A stretch of 64,000 bases of DNA from Wurfbainia villosa (lineage: Eukaryota; Streptophyta; Magnoliopsida; Zingiberales; Zingiberaceae), in assembly GCA_025175895.1 (NCBI GenBank), contig CM046005.1:62954325-63018324 (forward strand). The letters are read 5' to 3'. Both the position numbers and the translations under genes were made by a program. The notes under the pieces were generated by a model that saw nothing but the letters and a program-made list of their open reading frames with translations, did no database searches and had not been told where the DNA came from. This document shows positions 32,866 to 44,998 of the stretch, in pieces. How positions within the stretch are numbered: position 1 is the stretch's first letter; every line of letters starts with the position of its first letter.

Positions 32866-33395
32866 AATCATTAGTCAACTGATGGGTGATCTGTTGGAAC
32901 TTGACCAACGTGGATCTTGCCATTGTGAGACAATGGCTAATGGACCAGTCGACTGATGGTCACGATCAGTCGACTGATGGGCACAGAATCAACTCGATGC
33001 ATGTTATAAATGGTGCTCGAGTTGGAGGACTTCACCAAGACTTTAAGGGTGACATTGGAGGGGAATTGCTGATGCATTCCAGACCTTCAAGAGCCAACCA
33101 AAGCAAGCAACAAACAAGTGATCAAAAGCAATCGGTGAAAAGTGTTCTTTTGTATTGTATTTGTATTCTTGTTTGTATTTATATATTACTTTGTAATTTC
33201 TTGTACGAGGTTTCTCCACCTTGGACGTGTTGTCGAGAAGGAGTGTTAGTTAGATCCGTGTGCATAACTAGAGCTCGGTGAACTCGCCCGTGGAGTAGGA
33301 ACCATTCAGTTACGAACCACGTATTTCTTGTGTTTTGTTTGTGTGCTTGTGTTGTTGTTTGCATTTCTATTTGTTTCTATTATTTCCGCTACACT
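32866..33395 (+). repeat. Fragment of Sire-2 LTR (middle piece)
   Basis: In plus orientation it carries several AGTCGACTGATGG motifs, a TATA-like GTTATAAATGG at 33003-33013, and then CGAGGTTTCTCCACC, GTCGAGAAGGAGT and GTGGAGTAGGAACC. These lines match the reverse complement of the Sire-1 LTR at about 480-590. It ends in TTCCGCTACACT, where the Ang array is inserted; ACACT at 33391-33395 is the left target duplication. The frame open at 32886-33281 is LTR sequence, not a gene. Confidence 0.7.
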
Positions 33396-35614
33396 TGTTA
33401 GTGATATTTGATAGATGTCCTAAGGCAATCACCTTATGTTTGAACCATTTATATGATAAATGAAGATTCACTATTTGAGTATACATGTCTTCATGTATTT
33501 GATTAGATCTTAAACTCATTTACTGAATGTCCACGATACGATTCACAGCATGAGAGAATTTGTGATTGGATCACAACTAGTGAGTATCTCTACATGTGTA
33601 ATTGTGATGTATCGGAATTATCCCTAGTCGATGAATTGGTGGATTTGGACACCATTGATTCTGTCGAGACTAGCACGAGGTAGACTCCTTGGTGTATCCA
33701 AGTAGCTGATTCTCACTGGCTGGAGACATTGTGATGTTCGGAGTTAATCATGGATGCTAGTTATGGTAACTAGTTCATTCGAGTGACCAGCCGTAAGACG
33801 TCATATGGTTCTCTGCATATATAGATATGTCAATGAAGTTCTTACTGTAGCTTAAGTGTGATGTCCCTTTGACTTGCGGTATTCAAGTCGTCTTGATCAT
33901 GAAGACTTATGCTTTGACATCTTAAGCAAGCATCTCTGAGGAGATATGGACCCGGGATGATTGGGTATAAGTCGAAGCGATCGAAGGTGTTTGAATAGCC
34001 TATAAAGGATTCATTACTCCTTGCGAGGAGATGTATACCCATGACCTCTCGTCGGATTGTTACTAAAGTCTTTGGCCAAAGCATTACATGTTTAGAGTAA
34101 GGTACTCTTCGATACATGTGCAGTAACTAGAATCTGTAGGACGAGGAAATGATACTTGGGCTAGGTGTGACGTAGTCAGCCTAGTGGGGACTGACACTAT
34201 AGACCATGTCCTGGACCAAGTGGGTATAAGATAAGTGAAGGGAATGAGGCACGATTCATTCGAGCTGCTGAAGGGTTTCCGAAATAATTCTGTATCAACC
34301 GTTGATCTTTTCGGTTAATTGGGGATCATGATGTACTACTAGGTGCCACTCATGATCATTCTATAATTAATGGTTAATTATAGATGGCCAAAATAAACCA
34401 AGAACCTATTTGGTCACACGCACAACGAGCGTAATCTGAAGGATTTAAAACGAGCTTGAGAATGAGATTCTCAGACCAAGAGAAACTAGGTTTGGTTGGA
34501 CCAAACAAGAAGCGAGCATGAAATCATTTCAGTCGTAATGGAAGCGTGGATGGGCCGTCTCTTATGAAGACATGATGGACAAACCAAAATGGTTTGGTTC
34601 TAATCCAACGGAGGAGAATAAACAAAAGGGGTTTGGTTTGTTTTAAACGAATGAACCAAAGTTGGTTCGGTTCGTTTTAACTTAAAATAAACCATCATGG
34701 TTTGGTTTATTTTAACTTAAATTAAAGGAGCGGGTTAACAAGCCTTTGGTTATGATCCAATAACCATTAAGAGAATTTGTTCTCTATAAAATAGGGCTTA
34801 AGGGTTTTTGTTAAACCCTAATTGAGGCAAACCTAGTTTTTGGCCGCCCACCATCTCCCTCTAGTCGGCGCCAACCCAATTGCCGGTGCCAACCTCCTCC
34901 AACCGGCGACCAGTTGCTGCTGTCTTCTCCACTTGCCGGCGTCGAGCTGCTGCCGGAGGAGCTCCGGTGATCATCCTTGTCTCCGGCGACAAGGTGAGCA
35001 CATTGCTTTCCTTATTTGGCCGGAACAAGGTCTCCACCAAAGCTGTCAAGTTTTCTGGACAGCTTGTTTTCCTCTTGTCGGAGCGTCATTTGGACGATGT
35101 TTGGAGCTCCGACAGCGCCTTCCTTACCGGGGATTCGATCTCCGGTAATTCTCATAGGTGGAGGACGAAGGTTTCGTCAAACGGTTGACGAATACCTCTC
35201 CGGAGAAGCGAGTTTTTGAGGACTCGTTTTGGATCCGAATTTTGATTCGGATCATGATCTTCTCTCGATCACATCGTCTTCAACACGAGGCTATTAACCC
35301 GTACGAAGATGAGGCTCATGACTTTGCGAAGTCATCCCGAAGATACTCGGCGTGGATACGGATAGAGACGATTCTAGCGAGAATCATTCCTGTTGATGCC
35401 TTTCCCGCTACACGTGATACGTCAGGTATACGTAGTTTAAATTTCCTTTTATTGCAAAATTTGAATTTACGGTTATGTCTACACATGTTGTACTATGCAT
35501 GTGTGTGATGTGTGTGTTGTAATAAATTAGATTTATTATTTTATTCCTTCCGCTGTGCACATGTTTACGAAACATGTTCGAACACACACTCGCCGCGGTG
35601 CCGGAAACTCAACA
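33396..35614 (+). repeat. Ang array LTR a (5')
   Basis: This 2,219-base LTR opens TGTTAGTGATATTTGATAG. TATA box near 34782-34795, telobox at about 34813-34822, hairpin at 35040-35065 with one mismatch in the stem. Confidence 0.92.
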
Positions 35615-36888
35615 GTGGTATCAGAGCCCAGGTTGTGTTTCGACATAATCGTAAAATTATTTTACGATAGTCATAATAGTTTTTCTAGAAATTTTCTACT
35701 TTTGGAAAGTTAGAAGTATTTATGGAAATTTTTTAATTTTGTAAAGTCTAGAAGTATTTATGGAAATCTTCTACTTTTGGAAAGTTAGAAGTATTTATGG
35801 ATATTGATATTTTTCATAAATAAAATATTTGATTAGATTTGGAAATTTATTTCCTAATTTAATCTTGATTTGATTTGGGAAATCAAATCTTAAAAATATT
35901 TTATTTCCATAAGTAGTTTTGATGATTTAGGAAATTGGTTTTCTAAATTGACTTTCCTTAATCAACTATTTTCACAAATAAAATATGTGATTAGATTTGG
36001 AAATTTGTTTTCTAATTTAATCATGATTTGATTTGGAGAATGAAATCTTAAACATATTTTATTTTTATAAATAGTTATGACATATAAGGAAATATTGTAC
36101 ATGACATAATTGTATGTCATGTAATTGCATTAGATGCATATCATTATGTCATGCGTGTCGTGACATGTAGATGTATGTCATGTATGTCATGCCATGTAGA
36201 TAATAGTTATTTGCATGCAAAGAGGATGAGACATAAAACCCTAACTCAATATTAAAGCTTACACCTTCCATTAATATGGTTAGAACCAGAGTTCTGTTTC
36301 TTTTTCGGGTTGTTGGACTCTCTCCAAGCCCGGCTCGAACCCGAACATGTTCAAACAATGAAACAGTTTAATACTAATATGGTAAGAGTCAGAGGTTAAT
36401 CGTTAGCTTTGGTTGTTGGACTCTCTCCAAGCCGGGCTAATTGGTTGAATGCACTCTAACCATATTAAAACTATTTCTCGATTAATGGGTTGGCTTTAAC
36501 CTTGAGCATCGGCTTGTTGGACTCTCTCCAAGGTCGATGTAAAGGGAGGTGAAGTTGGGTGCTATGCATATGATGCATACTTGTTAATGTGTTAACAACT
36601 CGATGTATGTGTGAACATTCAATTAGTTGATAGCACATTGTGATAGTTGCATATACATGATATGCAATCGGCATATTTGATACCTACCATCGTAGTTATG
36701 AATGGCTTGTTGGACTCTCTCCAAGGTTGTTCATATCTATGATGGATATCAACCCATTCGGAGATGGACCTATGATCTCCCGAAGTTATTTTGGGGTTTT
36801 TGAAATTCAAAAAATGAATGGGATTTATAAATGTATATTGATGCATTTTTAAATCATTTTCTCATATATGCTCGTTTTGTATTTCTAG
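34994..36888 (+). other. Predicted leader intron of Ang-2
   Basis: A strong splice donor, CAAG|GTGAGCA, lies in the LTR about 200 bases after the TATA box. A good acceptor, TTTTGTATTTCTAG, lies 15 bases before the gag ATG at 36904. The span is 1,895 bases and would remove the rest of the LTR, the primer-binding site and the four leader hairpins. Ang-3 has both sites (42301-44195, also 1,895 bases). Ang-1 keeps the donor (5766), but its acceptor reads TTCTAAG (7580). Prediction from consensus only. Confidence 0.4.
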
Positions 36889-36903
36889 GCTAATCGATTC
36901 ATC

Positions 36904-37671
36904 ATGACGTCTTTGAATTTGCGTACTATTTTGGATTCAAACAAATTGACTGGGCCTAACTTCCTGGACTGGCTTAGAAACTTGAGAATTGTTCTCAAGG
37001 CGGAAAAGCTAGCATATGTCCTTGAAGAGCCTCTTCCCAACCATCCTAAGGACGATGCAACTCCAGACCAAATGTTTGTCTATCAGAAGCATGTGGCAGA
37101 TTCTGAGCTGGCGAGTTGCATCATGCTAGCTGTGATGGTACCTGAGCTACAAAACCAGCATGAGCATATGGATGCTAATACCATGGTCTCCCATCTACAT
37201 GAGTTGTTTGATGAGCAAGCGAGATCCGAAAGGTTCGAAGTCTCCAGGCTCCTCTTCACCACGAAGATGCAAGAAGGTTCGTCTGTAGTGCAGTTTGTGC
37301 TAAAGATGAACGGGTACATTGAGCAGCTAGCCACCCTCGGGTTTGTGATGGATAATGAATTAAGTATTGACTTAATTCTGCATTGTTTGCTTAAGAGTTT
37401 CTCACAATTTGTGATGAACTATCGGATGAACAAATTAGAATCCACTATTCCTGAGCTCCTCAATATGCTGAAGACTGTGGAGCCTTCTGGGAAGCATGAC
37501 GAGAAGGCGGTTCTGTTAGTTGATTCCTCAAAGAAAGGTACTAAGAGGAAGGCAAAAGAACAGAAGAAAGGGAAGAACAAGAAGGCAAAGAAGGCAGAAC
37601 CAGCACAAAAGGGCACTTGCCATCATTGTGGCAAGGAAGGCCACTGGCGAAGAAACTGCAATATTTATCTG
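36904..37671 (+). pseudogene. gag: Ang-2 gag
   Basis: This is the best gag of the family here. It opens MTSLNLRTILDSNKLTGPNF and stays open through the capsid region (SRLLFTTKMQEGSS and the FSQFVMNYRMNKL segment) and the Lys-rich nucleocapsid. The zinc knuckle CHHCGKEGHWRRNC is intact near 37617-37658. It coats element RNA in the virus-like particle. A 65-base deletion right after the knuckle, at about 37671, throws the frame off before the protease, so Gag itself may be intact but no Gag-Pol fusion is possible. The start is supported by alignment with Ang-1 and Ang-3. Confidence 0.8.
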
Positions 37672-40600
37672 TCATTCTATTTCCTTAGACACTTGGGTAT
37701 TGGATACTGGGTGTGGCTCACATATATGTAATGACATACAGGGGCTAAGGAATAGAAGAAGACTCATCAAAGGGGAGTCAAATTTGCGAGTTGGCAATGG
37801 AGCAAAGGTTGCTGCAGTAGCCATCGGAACTTATTTGCTGAAGCTCCCTAGTGGACTAGTCTTGGAACTGGACAATTTCTATTGTGTTCCTTCTCTAATA
37901 AAGAACATTGTTTCTATTTCCTGCTTAAATAGAAATGGTTTCCATTTGACGTTTAGTAACAATTGTTGTTATATAACTTTGAATGGCGTACTTTATGGAA
38001 TTGGAACTTTGAGCAATGGAATTTATACGTTGGACGTATCCAGTGACATTTTCAATATCGAAGCGAGCAACAAGCGTGCTCGAAAGGATAATCAATTAGA
38101 CTCCTACATGTGGCATTGTCGTCTTGGCCATGTAAGCAAGAAACACATGTCTGAATTACACCGATGTGGAATTATGGAATCGTTTGAATTGGATTCATAC
38201 GATACATGCGAATCATGCTTAAAAGGCAAGATGACTAAGTTACCTTTTTCAGGAAAAGGTGAACGAGTGGGAGAGTTACTAGGCTGATACATACTGATGT
38301 ATTTGGACCTATGTCAACTCGAGCTTTAGGAGGCTATAGCTACTTCATTACCTTCACCGATGATCACTCACGGTTTGGGTATGTGTTCTTGATGAAACAC
38401 AAGTCTGAAGCCTTTGAAAGGTTCAAAGAATTCATAAATGAAGTAGAGAAACAATATGACAAGAGTATTAAAATACTTCGATCGGATCGAGGTGGTGAAT
38501 ACTTAAGTCAAGATTTTCTTGATTATCTAAGAGACAATGGTATATTGTCTCAATGGACTCCGCCATATACACCACTGCATAATGGTGTATCTGAGAGGCG
38601 TAATCGGACTTTTTGGACATGGTCAGGTCAATGATGAATCATGCGAATCTTCCCAAGTCCTTTTGAGGCTATGCACTTCAGACAACTGTTTACTTGTTAA
38701 ATAGAATGCCAACCAAGGTAGTCTCTACTACTCCATATGAGATATGGAATAGTAAGAAACCTCATGTATCTTACTTGAAGATATGGGGTTGTCCTGCTTA
38801 TGTGAAGCGGACTGTATCAGACAAATTGGATGCTAAGTCTGATAAATATCTATTTATTGGATACCCTAAGGAAATAAGGGGTTACCTATTCTATCATCTT
38901 GTGAAACAAAAGGTGTTTGTTTCAAGGCATGCTGTGTTTCTAGAGAAAGAGTTTCTCTTGCAAGAAAACAGTGGGAGTGTCGTCGAGCTTTAGGAGGCTC
39001 GAGAAACTCAAATAGACATTGATGAGATACCTGGTGAAGCACAATAGTCGATAACTCATAGTGATGAGCAATTGGCTGGACCTACTGTAACACCACATCT
39101 TCGTAGATCTGGTAGAACACACAACATTCCTGAGAGAGATGGATTTCTCGTAAGTGAATCGAACGACGTGTTACTCATTGATGATGAGGAGCCTACCAGT
39201 TATGAAGAAGTGCTGACAAGTTCAGAAAGGGATAAGTGGCTTGATGCCATGAAGTCGAAAATGGATTCCATGTATGAAAACAAAGTTTAGAACTTGGTTG
39301 ACCCACCTGAAGGCATCAAGCCTATAGGGTGCAAGTGGGTTTTCAAGAAGAAAACCGACATGGATGGTAATGTGATTACCTATAAGGCTAGATTAGTGGC
39401 GAAAGGATATCGTCAAAAACAAGGTGTTCATTATGATGAATCCTATTCACCTAAAGCTATGCTTAAATCCATTCGGATGCTCCTGGCCATAGCAGCTCAT
39501 TATGATTATGAGATATGGCAGATGGATGTGAAAACAACATTCCTTAATGGAAACCTGCTCGAGGATGTATATATGATACAACCTGAGGGTTTCATATCGG
39601 TTGATAAAACCAAGGTATGCAAGTTGCGACGGTCCATATATGGATTGAAGCAAGCATCAAGGAGCTGGAATATCCGTTTTGATGAGACAATCAAAAAGTT
39701 TGATTTCTCACAAAATCCAGACGAACCTTGTGTGTACAAGAAGGTTAGTGGGAGTGCAGTCGTGTTCCTAGTATTGTATGTCGATGACATATTACTTATA
39801 GGAGACGATGTTTCAGTCTTACAGTCAGTTAAGATTTGGTTATCCAAGACATTCTCCATGAAAGACTTGGGAGAAGCAACCTATATCCTCGGGATTAAGA
39901 TCATTAGAGATAGATCGAAACGGTTGCTTGATCTTTCGCAGTCTACATATATAGACCGAGTGCTAAAGAGGTTTAGCATGTCGAAATCCAAGAAAGGTTT
40001 CCAACCCATCAAGCATGGGATACACCTTTCGAAGTCTATGTGTCCGCGCACAGAAGACGAGAGGATTTGTATGAGTAAGATTCCCTATGCATCCTCAATA
40101 GGATCTATCATGTATACTATGTTATGTATGAGGCCCGATGTATCATATGCTCTGAGTGTCACGAGAAGATACTAGTCTGATCCAGGAATGGATCATTGGG
40201 TGACTGTTAAGTCGATCCTTAAGTACTTAAGAAGAACTAAGGATGCATTCTTAATATATGGAGAAGGGTATATGGTGATACGTGGGTATACGGATGCCAG
40301 CTCCAGACAGACAAGGATGATTCCATGTCTTAGTCTGGGTATGTATTCACCTGGAATGGAGGCGCAATAAGTTGGAAAGGTTCCAAGCTTGACACTATAG
40401 CAGATTCTGCCACTAAGGCAGAATACATTGCAGCTTTGGAAGCAGCAAAGGAAGCGGTTTGGATCAAGAAGTTCATCTCTGAACTTGATGTGGTCTCATC
40501 AATGATCCAAACATGTGCTTCGCCGCTATCATCTTATCAGAGAGATCATCAGAAGGAAAGAAATACAAATCGAGAAAATCCCTACTGAAAGGAACTTAGC

Positions 40601-40688
40601 GGATCCTTTGACTAAGGCAATACCTCAAAGTAAGTTTCAGGGTCATGTTAGAGCTTATGATATTGGATACCGTAGCGATTGGCATTAG
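37672..40688 (+). pseudogene. pol: Ang-2 pol, multiply broken
   Basis: The order is protease (DTGCGSHICN, about 37696), integrase finger (WHCRLGH...CESC), integrase core with RSDRGGEY and NGVSERRN, then RT with LYVDDILLIG. Breaks: a one-base loss near 38283, a one-base loss near 38611, nonsense codons near 38665, 38991 and 39288, and the shared amber at 40173-40175. The RT segment 39294-40175 stays open. RNase H carries the shared one-base loss near 40301 and the shared ~100-base deletion near 40510-40525. The frame of the tail ends at 40686-40688. Confidence 0.85.
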
Positions 40689-40702
40689 GCCATGTGGGAG
40701 TT

Positions 40703-42921
40703 TGTTAGTGATATATGAGAGATGTCCTAAGGCAATCGCCTTATGTTTGAACCATTTATATGATAAATGAAGATTCACTATTTGAGTATACATGTCTTCA
40801 TGTATTTGATTAGATCTTAAACTCATTTACTGAATGTCCACGATATGATTCACAGCATGAGAGAATTTGTGATTGGATCACAACTAGTGAGTATCTCTAT
40901 ATGTGTAATTGTGATGTATTGGAATTATCCCTAGTCAATGAATTGATGGATTTAGACACCATTTATTCTGTCGAGACTAGCACGAGGTATACTCCTTGGT
41001 GTATCCAAGCAGCTGATTCTCACTGGCTGGAGACATTGTGATGTCCGGAGTTAATCATGGATGCTAGTTATGGTAACTAGTTCATTGGAGTGACCAGCCG
41101 TAAGACTTCAAATGGTTCTCTGCATATATAGATATGTCAATGAAGTTCTTACTGTAGCTTAAGTGCGATGTTCCTTTGACTTGCGGTATTCAAGTCATCT
41201 TGATCATGAAGACTTATACTTTGACATCTTAAGCAAGCATCTCTAAGGAGATGTGCACCCAGGATGATTAGGTATAAGTCGAAGTGATCGAAGGTGTTTG
41301 AATAGCCTATAAAGGATTCACCACTCCTTGCGAGAAGATGTATACCCATGGCATCTCGTCGGATTGTTACTAAAGTCTTTGGCCGATGCATTACATGTTT
41401 AGAGTAAGGTACTCTTTGATACATGTGCAGTAACTAGAATCCGTAAGATGAGGAAATGATGCTTGGGCTAGGTGTGACGTAGTCAGCCTAGTAGGGACTG
41501 ACACTATAGACCATGTCCTGGACCAAGTGGGTATAAGATGAGTGAAGGGTATGGTGCACGATTCATTCGAGCTGCTGAAGGGTTTCAGAAATAGTTCTGG
41601 ATCAACCGTTGAACTTTTCGGTTAATTGGGGATCATGATGTACTACTAGATGTCACTCATGATCATTCTATAATTAATGGTTAATTATAGACGACCAACA
41701 TAAACCGAGAACCTATTTGGTCACACGCACAACGAGCGTAATCCGAAGGATTTAAAATGAGCTTGAGAATGAGATTCTCAGACCGAGAGAAACTAGGTTT
41801 GGTTGGACCAAACAAGAAGCGAGCATGAAATCGTTTCAGTCGCAATGGAAGCGTGGATGGGCCGTGTCTTATGAAGACATGATGAACGAACCAAAATGGT
41901 TTGGTTCTAATCCAACGGAGGAGAATAAACCAAAGGGGTTTGGTTTGTTTTAAACGAATGAACCAAAGTTGGTTTAGTTCATTTTAACTTAAAATAAATC
42001 ATCATGGTTTGGTTTATTTTAACTTAAATTAATAGAGCAGGTTAACGGGCCTTTGGTTATGATCTAATAACCATTAATAGAATTTGTTCTCTATAAAATA
42101 GGGCTTAAGGGTTTTTGTTAAACCCTAATTGAGGCAACCCTAGTTTTTGGCCACCCACCATCTCCCTCTAGTCGGCACCAACCCAATTGCCGCCGACCAC
42201 CTCCTCCAATCGGTGACCAACTGCTGCCGTCTTCTCCACTTGTCGGCGTCGAGCTACTGCCGGAGGAGCTCCGGTGATCATCCTTGTCTCCGGCGACAAG
42301 GTGAGCACATTGCTTTCCTTATTTGGCCGGCGCAATGTCTCCACCAAAGCTGTCCAGTTTTCTGGACAGCTTGTTTCCCTCTTGTCGGAGCATCGTTTGG
42401 ACGACGTTTGGAACTCCGACAGCGCCTTCCTTACCGGGGATTCGATCTCCGGTAATCCTCATAGGTGGAGGACGAAGGATTCGTCAAACGGTTGACGAAT
42501 ACCTCTCCGGAGAAGCGAGTTTTTGAGGACTCGTTTTGGATCCGAATTTTGATTCGGATCGTGATCTTCTCTCGATCACATCGTCTTCAACACGAGGCTA
42601 GTAAACCATACGAAGACGAGGCTCATGACTTTGTGAAGTCATCCCGAAGATAATCGGCGTGGATACGGATAGAGATGATTCTAGCGAGAATCGTTCCGGT
42701 TGATTTCTTTCCTGCTACACGTGATACGTCAGGTATACGTAGTTTAAATTTCCTTTTATTGCAAAATTTAAATTTACGGTTATGTCTACACATGTTGTAC
42801 TATGCATGCGTGTGATGTGTGTGTTGTAATAAATTAGATTTATTATTTTATTCCTTCCGCTGTGTGCTTGTTTCCGAAACATGTTCAAACACACACTCAC
42901 CGTGGTGCCTGAAACTCAATA
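40703..42921 (+). repeat. Ang array LTR b (internal)
   Basis: This 2,219-base LTR is shared by Ang-2 (as 3') and Ang-3 (as 5'). It ends CTCAATA instead of CTCAACA, so the terminal CA has become TA. Hairpin at 42347-42372; TATA box near 42090-42102. Confidence 0.92.
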
Positions 42922-44195
42922 GTGGTATCAGAGCCCAGGTTGTGTTTCGACATAATCGTAAAATTGTTTTGCGATAGTCATAATGGTATTTCTGGAAATT
43001 TTCTACTTTTGGAAAGTTAGAAGTATTTATGGAAATTTTTTAATTTTGGAAAGTCTAGAAGTATATATGGAAATCTTCTACTTTTGGAAAGTTGAAAGTA
43101 TTTATGGAAATTGATATTTTCCATAAATAAAATATTTGATTATTTTTGGAAATTTGTTTCCTAATTTAATCTTGATTTGATTTGGGAAATCAAATCTTAA
43201 AAATATTTTATTTCCATAAGTAGTTTTGATGATTTAGGAAATTGGTTTTCTAAATTGACTTTCCTTAATCAACTATTTCCACAAATAAAATATGTGATTA
43301 GATTTGGAAATTTGTTTCCTAATTTAATCATGATTTGATTTGGAGAATCAAATCTTAAACATATTTTATTTCCATAAATAGTAATGACATATAAGGAACT
43401 ATTGTACATGACATAATTGTCTGTCATGTAATTGCATTAGATGCATATCATTATGCTATGCATGTCGTGACATGTAGATGTATGCCATGTATGTCATGCA
43501 ATGTAGATAATAGTTATTTGCATGCAAAGAGGATGAGACATAAAACTCTAACTCAATATTAAAGCTTACACCTACCATTAATATAGTTAGAACCAGAGTT
43601 CCGTTTCTTGTTCAGGTTGTTGGACTCTCTCCAAGCCCGGCTCGAACCCGAACATGTTCAAACCATGGAATAGTTTAATAATAATATGGTAAGAGTCAGA
43701 GGTTAATCGTTAGCTTTGGTTGTTGGACTCTCTCCAAGCCGGGCTAATTGGTTGAATGCACTCTAACCATATTAAAACTATTTCTCGATTAATGGGTTGG
43801 CTTTAACCTGGAGCATCGGCTTGTTGGACTCTCTCCAAGGTCGATGTGAAGGGAGGTGAAGTTGGGTGCTATGCATATGATGCATACTTGTTATTGTGTT
43901 AACAACCCGATGTATGTGTGAACATTCAATTAGTTGATAGCACATTGTGATAGTTGCATATACATGATACACAATCGGTATAATTGATACCTACCATCGT
44001 AGTTATGAATGGCTTGTTGGACTCTCTCCAAGGTTGTTCATATCTATGATGGATATCAGCCCATTCAGAGATGGACCTACGATCTCCCGAAGTGATTTTG
44101 AGGTTTTTGAAATTCGAAAAATGAATGGGATTTATAAATGTATATTGATGCATTTTTAAATCATTTTCTCATATATGCTCATTTTGTATTTCTAG
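42301..44195 (+). other. Predicted leader intron of Ang-3
   Basis: Donor CAAG|GTGAGC at 42301 and acceptor TTTGTATTTCTAG ending at 44195, same length (1,895 bases) as in Ang-2. Includes the primer-binding site at 42923-42939 and the hairpin motifs at 43620-44032. Confidence 0.38.
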
Positions 44196-44210
44196 GTTAA
44201 TCGATTCATC

Positions 44211-44998
44211 ATTACGTCTTTGAATTTGCGTACTATTTTGGATTCAAACAAATTGACTGGGCCTAACTTCCTGGACTGGCTTAGAAAGCTGAGAATTGTT
44301 CTCAAGGCGGAAAAGCTAGCATATGTCCTTGAAGAGCCTCTTCCCAACCGTCCTAAGGACAATGCAACTCCAGACCAAATGTTGGTCTATCAGAAGCATG
44401 TGGCAGATTCTGAGCTGGCAAGTTGCATCATGCTAGCTACGATGGTACCTGAGCTGCAAAAGCAGCATGAGCATATGGATGCTAATACCATGGTCTTCCA
44501 TCTTCATGAGTTGTTTGATGAGCAAGCGAGATCCGAAAGGTTCGAAGTCTCCAGGCTCCTCTTCACCACGAAGATGCAAGAAGGTTCGTTTGTAGTGCAG
44601 TTTTTGCTAAAGATGAACGGGTACATCGAGCAGCTAGCCACCTTCGGGTTTGTGATGGATCATGAATTAAGTATTGACTTCATTCTGTATTGTTTGCTCA
44701 AGAGTTTCTCACAATTTGTGATGAACTATCGGATGAACAAATTAGAATTCACTATTCCTGAGCTCCTCAATATGCTGAAGACTGTGGAGCCTTCTGGGAA
44801 GCATGAGGAGAAGGCAGTTCTGTTAGTTGATTCCTCAAAGAAAGGTTCTAAGAGGAAGGCAAAAGAACAGAAAAAAGGGAAGAACAAGAAGGCAAAGAAG
44901 GCAGAACCAGCACAAAAGGGCACTTGCCATCATTGTGGCAAGGAAGGCCACTGGCGAAGAAACTACAATATTTATCTTGAGTCCATGAAGAAGAAGAA
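44211..44998 (+). pseudogene. gag: Ang-3 gag, start codon lost
   Basis: The codon matching the Ang-2 ATG reads ATT at 44211-44213. From there the frame is open through capsid and nucleocapsid and continues without a stop into pol. The zinc knuckle reads CHHCGKEGHWRRNY, losing its last Cys. Unlike Ang-2, the Lys-rich linker to the protease is intact, which shows the ancestral gag-pol was one continuous frame. No in-frame Met lies nearby upstream. Confidence 0.8.

Noticed and set aside
32886..33281. Plus-strand frame of 131 codons
   Set aside because: Lies inside the Sire-2 LTR across its TATA-like site and has no recognisable domain.
34840..35508. Small Ala/Arg/Ser-rich plus-strand ORFs in Ang LTRs (also 5640, 12772, 42147, 49490)
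   Set aside because: They vary in frame and length between LTR copies and overlap the TATA-to-hairpin region; no conserved protein emerges.
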